The position numbers and the translations under genes were made by a program. Below, one piece after another: positions 1 to 11,664 of a DNA stretch of 64,000 bases. The notes beneath the pieces were generated by a model, which saw only the letters and a list, made by a program, of their open reading frames with translations, had not been told where the DNA came from and did no database searches. Origin of the DNA: Valencia hispanica (taxonomy: Eukaryota; Chordata; Actinopteri; Cyprinodontiformes; Valenciidae); NCBI GenBank assembly GCA_963556495.2, contig OY747707.1:35173371-35237370 (forward strand), read 5' to 3'. How positions within the stretch are numbered: position 1 is the first letter of the stretch; the number at the start of each line of letters is the position of its first letter.

Positions 1-1060
1 CCCACCCCAGACCCTACCCAGGCGCAGCACGGCCACCAGGCCAGTAACCCATGTCCGCCAGTGCAACCCCCCCAAGGCACCGCATGCAGCCATCAGGAGT
101 CACCACCCAAAGCCCAACCCCAGGCCGGCCACGACGTCCAGCGCCCCATCCGCCCAGTGATCCCACCCCCCGGGGTCCCCCCTAGACGCCTCCAACCCCC
201 ATATCAGCAACAGTGTCCTAAAAGACAAAACCAAGTACCCCCCACCCCCACTAGGTGATGGAGCCGATCAAAGGAGCCCAGAGAGATTGATCAGATATGG
301 AGCCAGAGGCCGTCTCAAGACCAATATGGTCCAACAAGAGATTTCTATACTGATTAATATTAAGAGCTTTTTTATTTTTCCAGTTCAGGAGGATAGTTTT
401 CTTAGCGATGCATAAGGCAATGTGAACCAATTAGAACTGACTTTGTGTCCATAGTGACATCATTTAAATTTCCTAACAGGCAAATTGAGGGAGATGGTGG
501 GATGTTACATTTCAGACACTTTGATAAGTCCTCACATATCTGGCACCAAAATTTCTTAACAGGTGGACAGAACCAAAGTGCATGAACATAAGTATCTGGT
601 ATATTGCTTGTGCATTGTAAGCAGGTATTAGACGATGTAAAACCCATCCTAAACATTCGTTGACCTGTATAGTGTACTCTATGAAGGAGTTTGTATTGTA
701 TTAATTGCAAATGAGGATTTTTTGTTATTTTAAAGGTTCTTAAACATATCTGAGACCAGACGTTTTGGTCAAAGCTGGCTGATAAATCCACCTCCCATTT
801 CGAAATAGGGATGGCTATTGATTCATCTAATTTTAGATAAAGTTTTGTATATTTTAGACAGCAATTTTGGGGGGTTGAGATTAAGAAAATCTAAAACTCT
901 TGCTGGAATTTGTAATTCAGCTGTATTGAGCCTAAATTTACCTTTAATAATAGATTTAATTTGTTCATATTCTAAGAATTTGTTTTTATCAATTCCAGAT
1001 TGTGTAATTAATGTATTAAATGGGATAAAGTCTGTTCCTTCAAATATATGTTCCAGGTAT

Positions 1061-3259
1061 TCAATTCCATTGCACCTCCAGACTGGGAAACTTATCATAC
1101 ATTTTTTTTTGCAAGATGTCAGGGTTATTCCAGATGGGTGTGCGTCTGCATGGGATTATTGTGGACTCTGTCATTTTTAGAAACTCCCACCATGCTGTCA
1201 GAGAGGAGCTGATATTTATGCTTTTAAAGTATTCATATTGTTTTATATTTGAGCTAATAAATGGTAGGTCTGAAAGTTTTATCTTATTACATAGTGTCTG
1301 TTCTACGTCTATCCAGGACTCATCTAGGTAGCTATGTTTTAACCATCTTGATATGTATTGGAGCCTGTTGGCTAAGAAATAATGATGGAAGTTTGGTAGA
1401 TCTAGACCTCCTTTTTCTTTGGTCTTCTGCAGTGTTTTTAAGCGGATACGTGGGGGTTTATCTTTCCAAAGAAATTTAGAGATAGAGGAGTCCAGAGATC
1501 TAAACCAGTCTAGTGATGGTTTACTTGGGATCATTGAGAATAAGTAGTTGATTCTGGGCAAAACCATAATTTTTATTGAAGCAACCCTTCCCATAAGTGA
1601 TATGGGTAGATATTTCCATCTAGCAACATCATCTTCCACTTTTTTTAAAAGTGGGATGCAGTTTAGCGTTATTAAATCTGCGAGTCTTGGTGAGACATTG
1701 ATACCTAAATAAGTAATATTCCCTGACTGTAGTTGTGTATTAGTTGGATTCTGGACAGAACAATTGATTGGAAGAACTGTAGATTTTAACCAATTTATAG
1801 AATAATCTGAAACATTTGAGTAAGAGTTTATCAACCCGATTACCTGAGAGAAAGAGGTTTGTGAATGCTGGAGAAAAAGTATTACATCATCTGCATAAAG
1901 ACTGATTTTATGTTCTATGTTATTGCATTTTATGCCTTTAATATTGTGAGTTTGCCTGATTGCTGCAGCTAGTGGTTCAATAAAAATAGCAAACAGGGAG
2001 GGAGAGAGAGGACATCCCTGCCTGGTACCTCTCTGAAGATAAAACCTAGATGATGTTTGGTTATTTGTCCTGATACATGCTGTTGGTGAACTGTATAATA
2101 TTTTCAACCAGTTTATAAAAGAATTTCCAAAGCCAAATTTATGTAAGGTTACAAATAAGAATTTCCAGTTAACTCTATCAAATGCTTTTTCTGCATCTAA
2201 AGATAATATATTAGTTTTAATGTTTTTACAGTAAGAAAAATCTATTAAATCTATTAATCTACGTGAATTTGTGGATGAATGTCTCCCTTTAATAAAACCA
2301 GTTTGATCAGGATGTATTATAAGAGGGGTTACTTTCTCTATCCTTTTTGCGAGGGCTTTGCAGATTATTTTAAGATCAACATTAATGAGGGATATGGGAC
2401 GATAGCTGGTAGGAAACAAAGGGTCTTTACCTGATTTTAGTAGAAGACTAATGTAGGCAGAATTCATATTTGGCGGGAGTCTGCCATTTTCCTTGGTTTC
2501 CTGCAGCATTCTGTGGAATGTTGGTGCCAGAATATTCCAGAATTCTTTATAGAACTCTGCTGGAAATCCATCTGGGCCTGGAGCCTTGTTATTGGGCATG
2601 CCTTGGAGGGCCTCCTGGAGTTCAGCCGCTGTCAGTGGTGAATCCAGGGCCATCGCTTGACTTTCAGATAATTTAGGTAGTGTTATGTTATCAAAAAATT
2701 GTTCAATTTCATGATCCGATGGATTTATCTCTGGTGAGTATAAAGCCTTGTAAAATTCTTTGAATGTGTTGTTTATTCTTCCAGGATCATATACTGTATT
2801 CCCGGTCTGATCTTTAATAGCGGATATAGTTGTTTTTTCTTTATAAATTTTAAGCTGGTTAGCCAAAAATCTACCTGATTTATTACCTTGTTCAAAGTTT
2901 TCTATCCTAAGTCTTTGAATTAAGAACTGGGTCTGTTTATTAATAATTTGATTTAATTCTAGCTTTGCTTTACGGATTTTGCCTAGTCTCTCCTCATCTA
3001 GAGAGGCTTCTAATGAATAAATAATTTCTTCTAATTCCTGAATACGTTTTTTTTCCATTTTCTTTTTATTTGATGAGAATGAGATTATTTTACCTCTAAT
3101 CACAGCTTTTCCTGCCTCCCAAAGAATGGATGGCGACGTACCAGGGAGGTCGTTATATTCCAAATATGAGGCCCACTCTTTTTTGAAATATTTAATAAAT
3201 TCTTTATCCTTAAGTAAGGATATATTAAATCTCCAATTTTTGCTTTGAGGTGTTTCTGT
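1061..3259 (-). other. ORF2 reverse transcriptase segment
   Basis: About 730 codons remain open in the ORF2 frame after the TAA. In order I see NNKAPGPDGFPAEFYK, SYRPISLIN, QTGFIKGRHS, LDAEKAFDRVNW (first catalytic Asp), RQGCPLSPSLF and SLYADDVILF (the YADD catalytic pair), then the thumb region. Its position and motif order are those of L1-type reverse transcriptases, which copy the element RNA at the nicked target. The frame ends where an A-homopolymer (about 1101-1109) has gained or lost a base. Confidence 0.92.
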
Positions 3260-3979
3260 TTAATTTACTAAAGTTAGAGAAACAGGAGCATGATCGCTAA
3301 CAGCTATAGGGTGTATCTCAGTGTCTGAAATGTCAGTCGACAGTGAGCTGCTGACTAACAAATAATCCAGTCGAGAATATGAATGGTGGACATTTGAGAA
3401 GAAAGTATATTTTTTGTCATTGGGGTGAAGAGATCGCCATGCATCACAAAGTTCATAATCGCTCATGTACTGTTTGACTATATCTATAGATTTCCAGCTG
3501 CGCTGAGTCCCTGCTGTGCTGAGCCTGTCTATTTCTTCATTCAAACCAAAGTTGAGGTCGCCCCCAAGAAGAAGTGAGCAATCCATGTGTTCAAGGAGCA
3601 CAGAGAAGAAGGAATGAAAGAATGAGGGGTCATCAACATTTGGACCATATATACTGACAATACATAACTTTTGGTTATTTATAGATAGTTTTACTATAAT
3701 AATTCTACCCTCTGGATCTGTAACTGTATCTATTACTGTAAAATTTACATTTTTATTTATTAATATTGCTACTCCCCTTTGTCTGGAGTTATAGCATGCA
3801 GAAAACACATTAGGAAACTCAGGGGATTTAAGATCATCTGCAGCTGAGGTAGATTTATGGGTTTCTTGTAATAAGACGACATCTGCCTTCAATCTTTTAA
3901 GCTGGTTAAGAATTTTAACTCTTTTCTCTCTGGTGCCAGCTCCATGAATATTCCACGTGACAAACCTTAGAGTAGTCAT
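3260..3979 (-). other. ORF2 endonuclease domain (AP/exonuclease III-like)
   Basis: 239 codons from the ORF2 start to the premature TAA. Visible family motifs in order: TWNIHGAG (substrate/metal-binding Asn), VVLLQETH (catalytic Glu), SIYGPN, LLGGDLNF (Asp/Asn pair) and VSDHAPV (catalytic Asp-His). In LINEs this domain nicks the target to prime reverse transcription. All signature residues are present, so the domain itself looks intact. Only its link to the reverse transcriptase is cut. Confidence 0.9.
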
Positions 3980-4383
3980 ATTTTTGAGATAAAAGTTGTA
4001 AAGTCCATATCACCATAGAAACTGATAAACACAGGTGTATTATTAGTTTGTGCTTGGGGTTGCCTGATTGAAAATCCAAAAGCCGAGATATAAGAAAGAA
4101 AGAAATAGAAGAAAGTTGTGAAGGTGTGAAGGGTGAGAGAGAAATAAATAGTTATGTTATGAAAAAATTCTGTGTGTGTGTGAGTGATAAAAGAAGAAAA
4201 AAGGAGTGACAAAGACATTTGGTGATAGACATGTGAAGATGAGAAAAGAAAAAAGAGCCAGTAACCCAGTGCTTAGCTCTGGCCCCGCCCACATTGAGTA
4301 ATGTAAACAACTTTACAGAGCTGTGCTAACATTAGATTATAGTTGACTGATAAAACAACTCTTATCTGACCAGTGTTACATGA

Positions 4384-5253
4384 CTAATAAAGCCAAGGAG
4401 TAAGCTGGGGGTCCCTGAACAGCTGCCCATTAACATACAGTTTATCTACTGCTACTGTAGCTCTGGTGCCTTCACTGATATATTTCTTCCTGATTGGGAA
4501 CAAAACGCGCCTTCTACCCAGGATCTCCTTCGGATATTGATCGTTAACGCTGTAACTGGTTCCCCGCAGCTCTCTGCCCCGGCCTCTGACCTGCTCTTTT
4601 TGCTTGTAATGCTGGAATTTAGCAACAATTGGTCGCGGCCGGCTGTTGTTGGGCTTCTTACCTCCGAGCCGGTGGACGCGGTGAAAAGTGATGTTTTTTA
4701 CCGTGTCGCTTGGGAGCTTTAACTGATGTTGGAGAAAATCTCGGACGGTGGATTCAGCGTCGTCCTCAGCCTGTTCTGGGATCCCGGAAAAAACAAGATT
4801 GTCCCGCATTCCCCTGGCCTGTATATCCAAGATAGTTTCTTTCATCCTCTTACTTTCTCCGGACAGCTGCGTCATCCCCTTGGTGAGTTTCTTTACACTG
4901 TCTCTCAGCGTTTGGTTTTCTGCAGCGAGCGATGCTACTTGTTGTTGGCTGAACTCCAGGGATTCCCTTAGAGCTTGAAACTCTTTGTGGAGAACCTCAA
5001 CCAGGGCCAGACGGGCGTCTAGGCTGGTTAGCTTCTTATCTATTGAGTCCAGGACATCGCTGTAGCTTTTCTCTGGAGAGATGGTGGAGGTGCTGGCCTC
5101 AGAACGAGTGCGTTTTTGTGATGGTGTGCTTGTCGGCACAGCAGAGGTGGATTTCTGTGGCTTGCCCATAACAATGTTGTCAAAGCACTCGTCCAAGTAG
5201 CTTTCCAGGCTGTCCAAGGTTTCCTCATCCAGTTTGTTTATGGAGAAATACAA
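4384..5253 (-). CDS. LINE ORF1 protein (coiled coil + RRM), start codon lost
   Basis: An open frame of 289 codons. Residues about 1-65 are acidic then Ser/Thr-rich. About 65-145 form a heptad-rich coiled coil (LTSLDARLALVEVLHKEF onward). About 148-225 contain RDNLVFSGIPE and FHRVHRLG, the RRM-like core seen in L1 ORF1 proteins. The rest matches the basic C-terminal domain. ORF1 proteins bind element RNA as trimers and act as chaperones. The frame opens at TTG with no ATG at its head. The first in-frame ATG is at about residue 30 (VMGKPQK), and an ATA at residue 5 may be a mutated former start. No internal stop is present. It lies upstream of ORF2 with about 400 bp of low-complexity spacer. 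Confidence 0.85.
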   Translation of the reverse strand: MYFSINKLDEETLDSLESYLDECFDNIVMGKPQKSTSAVPTSTPSQKRTRSEASTSTISPEKSYSDVLDSIDKKLTSLDARLALVEVLHKEFQALRESLEFSQQQVASLAAENQTLRDSVKKLTKGMTQLSGESKRMKETILDIQARGMRDNLVFSGIPEQAEDDAESTVRDFLQHQLKLPSDTVKNITFHRVHRLGGKKPNNSRPRPIVAKFQHYKQKEQVRGRGRELRGTSYSVNDQYPKEILGRRRVLFPIRKKYISEGTRATVAVDKLYVNGQLFRDPQLTPWLY

Positions 5254-5341
5254 AATAATGGTTATTATTATTAAACGTTTGCTATATTTGGCTCAAATAT
5301 TATGGTTTGTTTTTACCCGAGTTTGTTTGTTTTACCAGTTT

Positions 5342-5375
5342 ACCGCCATATTACTTACGCACAGCTCTCGCGAGA
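5342..5375 (-). promoter_or_regulatory. LINE 5' UTR promoter motifs (YY1-like, TCTCGCGAGA)
   Basis: Near the presumed 5' end of the LINE, the minus strand reads TCTCGCGAGA (5366-5375) and then AATATGGCGGT (5342-5352). The first is a palindromic motif known from TATA-less vertebrate promoters. The second fits a YY1 site, and mammalian L1 elements also carry a YY1 site at their 5' end. Together they suggest an internal TATA-less promoter. The function is inferred from motifs only. Confidence 0.5.
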
Positions 5376-5420
5376 TCTCAGCAGCAGCTCATCCTCTCAG
5401 TTCTCCTTGCTTGCTATTCT

Positions 5421-6109
5421 AACTGAATGTGATTCCCCAAACGTTTTTAAAAGCACCATAGCTCGTAAGTGCCCAGCCGTGCTTTGGTGTCTCCTTGCTG
5501 TCTTGATGAAAAACCTTAAGATGGCAAATCCAGTGTAGCGAAATTGTGAGTGGGTGCTTGAGACCCGAAGCACCCACAGAATTGGCACCTATGACTGCAG
5601 CATTGTTGTCGTCAGTTTGTACGTTGAATGTGCATATCATGCTTTTACTCTGTCTGCTTCACTCCAGTCAGCATTTGTTTAGTATCTGTGTGACGCCCCT
5701 GGCTAACCGAATAAATGCCAGTGCGAAAGGGCACGTGCTGCACACCTAGCGTCGTGGAGTCGAGCGCATTTCATTCAGTAATTTGATTTTCTGAGTGACA
5801 TGTAAAATGGGATAAAGACTCCCTTTCTGGTTGAGATATTAGTCCAGTAATTGCCAAAATTCTATCTAGAAAGAAAACTTGGGTCCACAGCACCCATAAG
5901 TGCATATTTATGTCCACAAGCGAATGATTAGAATAGAAAATTCACAAATTCTCACTTTGGTTGGAGATGTTTTAAAGAATAATTTTTGATGCCGTAAATC
6001 TGCACTTTCTTGTGGATAACAATCCAGATCGTAGAAAAATATCTTTGTTTTGTGCGATACCTTGCTACGTGTGGACAAGGCCTTGGTCTTCATGAAACTG
6101 CTTGTTCTC
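5421..6109. other. No recognisable feature
   Basis: About 690 bp between the LINE promoter and the first Tc1 relic. Reading frames are short and lack family motifs, and I saw no terminal repeats. Confidence 0.4.
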
Positions 6110-6443
6110 TAATGTTCTTTAACAAACCTTTGAGGTCTTCACAGAACAGCTGGATTTATATAGAGATTAATTACACACTGTAGGGCTATTTATGTATGAG
6201 ATTACGTCTGATGGCAATTGGTTTCATAGGATTTCATTTAGGGGTATCAAAGAAAAAGAGGGTAAATACAAATGTGAACCATTTCAAATTTTGGGTGCCT
6301 GGATCATTTTCCTTTCACTTCACAGTTATGAAGTATTTAGCAATGGTCTATTAAAACTCTAATAACACAAGATCAGTTTGCCATTGTAACATTACAAAAA
6401 ATGTAAATGTACATTGGTATGAATACCTTTGCAAGGCACTGTA
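6110..6443 (+). mobile_element. Decayed Tc1-like element, right end
   Basis: The segment ends in CTTTGCAAGGCACTG followed by TA (6442-6443), the expected outer end and target dinucleotide of Tc1 transposons. Inside it are TGTAACATTACAAAAAATGT and other diverged versions of the long terminal repeat, preceded by the 3' subterminal region (ACAAACCTTTGAGG...). No transposase frame survives and the left part is missing. Confidence 0.65.
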
Positions 6444-6749
6444 CATCGCACTGTAATTACAATTGTGTAGACTGTTTTTTATTGTAGCCAATTACATATT
6501 ACAATTTTTTGCCTATTTTGTAGTTGCAGATATGGGTTCAATACACAGTTCTGGGAGCAAGATCTTTACCCCAAATTTTACAATCACAAAAGTAAAAATA
6601 ATTTGTGAAATTTTGGTGAAGAAAATCTATGATGGGTGGAGAACATCCATCTATTTGTATCCTGGGATTTTATAAAAAAAAACAATCAAGGTCTTACATT
6701 TTAGCAACTCTTAGAGGGTTCCCTTGAAGAAAAACCACATGAATTTCAC

Positions 6750-7162
6750 AAGTGGTCACAGTTTCCACGTGTGATTCACATGTAAACCACATGCGATTGA
6801 CGTGTGATTCACATGTGAATCACACGTCAATCACATGTGATTCACATGTCAACACTATATGTGAATCACATGTTAATTACATGTGATTCACATGTAATTA
6901 ACATGTGAATCACATTTTAATTCACATGTGAACCATATATGTCAACCACATGTCGTTCACATGTGAACCATATATGTCAACCACATGTGAACGACATGTC
7001 GTGAATCGTGAATGTCGTGAATGTGATTCCAATGTTAATCTTGTGTGAAGCACACAAAAAATGTTCCAAAACCACATGTTTGCACATGTGATTCACATAT
7101 GAATGTGAATCACATGTGAATCACATGTGGTTCACATGTGGTTCACATGTGCAGACATGTGG
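6750..7162. repeat. Palindromic CACATGTG/ATTCACATGTG array
   Basis: About 410 bp built from roughly 10-12 bp units of CACATGTG joined by AATCA or TTCAC, repeated in both orientations so that most units are self-complementary. Variants include ACACGTCA, ATATATGT and ACGACATGTCGT. The array is degenerate rather than a clean microsatellite and should form extended hairpins. No coding potential was seen. Confidence 0.85.
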
Positions 7163-7221
7163 CTTTTCTGTAAGGGTTAACAAATCCAAGATTGAAATGC
7201 TTTTATCAGCCTTTGTACTTG

Positions 7222-7540
7222 GTAAATGGCAAATCGCCTGCACTTATGTAGCGCTTTATCAAGTACGAGGACTCCAAAGCACTTTACACTACAATCTTTC
7301 ATTCACCCATTCATGCACACATTCATAATGGTGGTAAGCTACATTGTAGCCACAGCTGCCCTGGGGCATGCTGATATAAGGTAGGCTGCCATTCAGTGGG
7401 TGGCACCAGGCCATCTGACCATCACCAGCAGGAAAAGCGAGTGAAGCATCTTGCCCAAGGACATAAAGGTAAAGTGCCTGAAAAGGGTGGAGCGAGGGTT
7501 TGAACTGGAAACCCACCAGTTACAGGACGAACCCCTCTCT
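7222..7540 (-). repeat. tRNA-derived SINE-like repeat (family S2)
   Basis: On the minus strand the unit begins with a tRNA-like head (box-B-like TTCCAGTTCAAACCC), then the conserved body matching AAGGACA, CTTGCCCAAGG, and ends near AGCGCTTTATCAAG and GGTAAATGG. Related copies lie at 18946-19185, 50641-50790 and 63030-63215. The head and shared body are read directly. Calling it a SINE is an inference from the promoter-like boxes. Confidence 0.6.
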
Positions 7541-9275
7541 CTGGAGGTACTTCAAAGAGAATTTATATGTCTCAGATAATCACCATGAAAAACCAAAAGG
7601 TTTCCATGGTCCCTAAAAAACCTGCTTCACAGAATTTAAAAAACAAAATATTTTATATAAGTCCAATGATAAGAAATATGCCCAATCTTTAAACCAGAGG
7701 GAAATTTGCAACCTCTAAGTGATACATTTTCTTTGCCCTCTAGATCCCATGGAGAGTTTGGTGGTGTTGAGAAATATTATGTTTAAAACCCCCCACAAAC
7801 TTAAATCCTGTAATCAGGCATGGCAGCGTGCATCTGCCAGCACACACGTTGGTTTTCCTATGTGCTTACCAGTTTTTTTGCAATCAAGTAGGGTAAAAGC
7901 AAAGCTACCTGCAGAGCATGGGGAATTCTTACAGTAATGGAAAAGTTTGAGCCAAACGGCAGTAGTGTTGTTCTGTTGGAAATAACATGAGTGCAGAGGG
8001 AGCTTGGGAGAAAAAGAAATGACTAAACAGTGCATATACAGCGAGAACATATACAATTTTTGATTCAAAATTTTAATGGGAACAGCACTAGTAAAGAGGG
8101 GTCCTGCATAAAAAAAATATATGCTTACTTTCAATAAACCTTCAACATATGCAATTCATAAAAAGACAGCATGCAGCAGAAAGGAGCAGATTCCCTTGTT
8201 GAACACTTTGAAATGTTCACCCGAATTTACAAACAGAGCCATGAAAAACATTCCTCCAAACCAATCTGACATAGTGAAAAGCAATTGTCCACTAAACCTG
8301 CTAGCTGGTTGTACCATCCATGGCAGCAACAACTGCTCTCAAGAGTTGGATATAACTTGAAATTAATCTTTTATATCCCTGAGGAGGGATTTAACTCCCT
8401 CTAATTTTGAAGCAGATTTGTATTTCCTGATATAATCATAACATTTACCTACTTCAAATATCAAGGCAATCTGTCTGCATTTTATCTCCCTAAATATTAA
8501 CTGCCATATAAACGTTGTTTATATTTATCTTAATAGTAACAGAAAGATAAACACATTTGGAATTTCTGGCTGATTTAACAAGGTACTAAACTTTTATCCA
8601 TCAAATAAAAGCTATTAGTGATGGACACATACAATCTATATCTAATTTAAAAGATTTACTTCAGTTAAGAAGTGCTGCATCTCTTTTTCTTTGCATGTTT
8701 GTGTGGGAGTGCATGTCTATTTGTCAGTCAAGTCAGTCATAGACATGAAGAATTCCAAGCATTTTTCAATAAACTAAAAACACAAAGCATACTCAGCAGT
8801 ATCAAAGACAGACTGGTAAAGTGTTGATCGGAATGGATGAATGGACAGTTCTGTTGGAAAAAAAAGTTTTTTTGACAATGTTGAGAAAAAGCAACTAAGA
8901 GCTGGACTCAGAAAGGCAGAGCCAGCAACAAAGAACCATCTCACATTTAGAGTTCGACAAACGCAGCACTCTATTTGTTGTGCTGAATAATTTGTTTCAG
9001 TTCAGGAAACAGAAAGCAACAACTTTTTATATTTTATTTCAAAGAGACAGCGTTCAGACGTAGTCAGAGAAGTCCAGAGATCAGACTCGGGGAAAAACAC
9101 TCGAGACTTAAAACCAGAACAAAAACGACAGGAGCAATTTATATAATGATAGCTCTGTACAAGAAACCTCCAAAAATCAGTTAAAGAAACTCAAATCCAT
9201 CACTTTAAATTCACAACTGAAACCAAATATTTACACACTGTGTATAAAAGACACATAACCTTCTTTTTCCCCTTG
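7541..9275. other. No recognisable feature
   Basis: AT-rich intronic-looking DNA. Frames are short and I saw no splice-flanked exon with a recognisable protein, no terminal repeats and no long tandem repeat. Confidence 0.4.
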
Positions 9276-9495
9276 CTATATTCTCTTCCTTCTCACCAGT
9301 TTTGTCATTTGATTTGTCATCACTGCAACTTTTAACTTCTCTCTGGTTGACGGCATCGTATGATAAGAAGGATGAATTTTGAATGTTTGAATTATTGAAT
9401 TAAATTGAGTTTTTCCCCTTTTTTGCAGTATCTTGAGATGACATGTGTTGTGAATTGGCACTATACAAATAAACTGAATTGAATTAAATTGAACT
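9276..9495 (+). repeat. Interspersed repeat with AATTGAATT tail (family S3)
   Basis: The right part reads CTTGAGATGACATGTGTTGTGA, then GGCACTATACAAATAAACTG and an (AATTGAATT)-like tail. A second, diverged copy with the same end occupies about 26580-26875. The repeat class is not established. The shared 3' end and simple tail favour a retroposon. Confidence 0.5.
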
Positions 9496-9784
9496 CATTA
9501 TCCAAAATGAAATAGTAAGAGTATCAGACCTATACCAATATGGGTTTAAAGGCCACATAGGGAGAACAAAGCCATTGCTCTAAAAGCAATATAAAAATTC
9601 TGATTGCAGTTTGCAAATGCACTAAAGGACAAAGAACTTTATTTCTGAAGACAAGTCCAGTTATCAGATTAAACGAAAGCTTAAGTGTTTGTTTGTTTGA
9701 ATGAATGAATTAATGAATGAATACCTTATTAATCCCACCAGGGGAAATTCCATATTATTTATCATTACATTTGGAAAAAGAGGG

Positions 9785-10180
9785 TAAAGTCTGCAAGCCT
9801 GAGAACACCATCCTAACTGTGAAGTACGAGGAAGGCAGAATCATGTTGAGTGAGTTTTTAGCTGCAGAAAGGACTTGTACACTTTACATAATAGGTGGTA
9901 TTATTAGGAGAGGACATAAAAAGAGAACATTGACGCAACATCTGAAGACATCAGCCAGGAAGTGAAAGCTAAGGCCCAAACAGGTCTTTCAAATGGACTG
10001 TGATCTCAGTCTCATAGAACATTTGTGGGCAGAGCTGAAAAGGTGCTTGTGAGCAAGACAGCCTACACACCAGGCTCATTTACATCAGTTCTGACAAGAG
10101 GAATGGGCCAAAACCCCAGCAAACCATTGTGAGAAACTTGAGGAACATTTGGACAAAATTATATAGTTTGAAAAAGGACT
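9785..10180 (+). mobile_element. Internally deleted, decayed Tc1 transposase remnant
   Basis: The plus strand keeps diverged Tc1 transposase coding sequence. GAGAACACCATCCTAACTGT corresponds to the HTIPTVKYGGG region. The stretch around 9936-9975 corresponds to the ASQEVKA-type segment. CTCAGTCTCATAGAACATTT corresponds to DLNPIENLW, followed by the EEWAK region (AGAGGAATGGGCCAAAA). About 100 bp covering the second catalytic Asp and following residues is missing between FQMD and the IEN motif. Many stops are present. It belongs to a Tc1 subfamily different from the intact copy near 49 kb. Confidence 0.65.
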
Positions 10181-11660
10181 ACTCTTATTCTGTCTTTTAG
10201 CAGATATAAATAAGCCTAGATGTTTTCTTATACAGTGCAAATAAATACCTGTTTCAATTCTGCCTATCACTTTCAGTGATTAAAGTGTAAAAAGTAAGCA
10301 AAAGTTATTTTACTTATCCAAAATAAAAGGTGCTTGTTGGAATGAAAGAGGGAATCAGGCTTGAGCCTGTTTACCTGCACTGCAATAAATCTGGTAGCCA
10401 ACATGCCAATAAAGGGTGCTTCTTCAGCTCTTCAATTTCAAGAGAGAGAAAACAAAAAATAAAAGGGACTCGACAGATTTTCTCTGAAATGTTGACTCAC
10501 TAACGGAAGATTGAAAAAAAAACTGGTGGAAGTGGTGGGGAAAAACGGGGGAGCTCAAAGCTGATGGTGGAAAAGGAAAATGATGAGGTATACTAAGAAT
10601 GAGTGAAAGTGACAGATCACTTGTGAAACCCACCGAGATCTGCTGGACCTGATCCGCTGAATGGAACGACAGATGAAGTCAAAGGTGCTTGACTACACAT
10701 GCATGTACGTAAAGGTGACTAATTTTCTCATTTTCCAGCTCAGGACAAAATGTTGGAGCGGCTCGCTCCGTCTGAATCAGTGACGGGGCCCACTTTAGTA
10801 ACATATTAAACTCCACTCAAACCACATCTGTTCCCAGTCAGCGCCACTCTTAAAGGTCACACAGGAAACTGCCAACACATGAAAGGTCACGCTATCTCTA
10901 ATAGGGGAATGCATGCGATTAGAAAAGCCACTGGGTAGAAATAGGAATTAAATGAGAAGCCAGGCAGGAAATGCATACAGTTGCAACTCAGCGAAGTTGA
11001 GCTTTGTGCTTGAAAGGTAACATACGTCAGCATTACCTAAAATTAAGCAGCGGCTCGAAAAAGAAGAAGAATACTTTCCCTTAGAGTACAAATACCACAA
11101 GATGTAGAATGGGTTGCTGCATCTCATACAAACACTAACCGAACAAGAACCAAAAGTTAATGAATAAGTTATAAATGATAAATAAATGAAGTACTCTGTT
11201 GTGATTTAAACTGAAATCCAAACTGCCTGAATGTATCTCAGTTTGTGCTTCTAAAACATGCATGCTTTGAAAGAAGGCTGCAAACTCATTTGCCTCTAAT
11301 CAGATTACCTGGAAATCAAGTACTGTCGTTTCAGACTTAATTTGGAAACTATTCTTGCCTTTTCCATTACAGCAAAAATGTAAAATATATATATTGTTAA
11401 ATAATTCCTTAACAGATTGTCACTTACATGAAAAATGCTCAAAATCTGAGATAGAACATTGTCTTTTCTTCAGAAAATATTTATGATGACTGAACAGTTA
11501 CTAAGCAATTTAACAGTTTTTTAAATATAAAACTTTTAAATTATAAAACCACTACACAAATAACCACCGAAATAGTAACACAAAGTATGTTTTACAATAT
11601 TTAAATGTAGTGATGAGACACAGGATTTTCTAGACTGGTGTGTTATAGTTTATAGACCTT
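10181..11660. other. No recognisable feature
   Basis: AT-rich DNA with no convincing coding, terminal-repeat or RNA-gene signal. Confidence 0.4.
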
Positions 11661-11664
11661 TAAC

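Larger units (their letters stand above)
251..3979 (-). pseudogene. LINE ORF2: endonuclease + reverse transcriptase, broken
   Basis: The ORF starts at an ATG at 3979 (MTTLRFVTWNIHGAG) and originally ended at TAG 251-253. The N-terminal part is an AP endonuclease, the middle a reverse transcriptase, and the C-terminal part carries a cysteine-rich CLQC-type segment (around 590-690). One in-frame TAA at 3260-3262 falls just after the SDHAPV motif, and the same frame continues beyond it. A frameshift at the A-run near 1100 moves reading into a second frame (1098-823). A second shift near 830 moves it to the frame ending at 402, and a third near 410-430 restores the last segment, which ends in WAPLIGSIT. 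One nonsense codon and three small indels indicate a moderately young copy that can no longer make a single ORF2 protein. Confidence 0.88.
1..5420 (-). mobile_element. L1/Tx1-like LINE, near full length
   Basis: Read on the minus strand, this is an L1-superfamily non-LTR retrotransposon. From high to low coordinates it has a 5' UTR (about 5420-5254), ORF1 (5253-4384), a spacer of about 400 bp, ORF2 (3979-251) and a C-rich (G-rich on the element strand) 3' UTR that runs off the window at base 1. The AP-type endonuclease plus reverse transcriptase and the coiled-coil/RRM ORF1 place it in the L1 group. I cannot choose between L1 proper and the Tx1 branch without a phylogeny. The 5' boundary is inferred from where the CpG-rich promoter-like sequence stops. 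The target-site duplication cannot be seen because the 3' end lies outside the window. Damage in ORF2 makes this copy non-autonomous. Confidence 0.88.

Noticed and set aside
9276..9461. Protein-coding minus-strand frame
   Set aside because: Overlaps the S3 repeat and has no motif.
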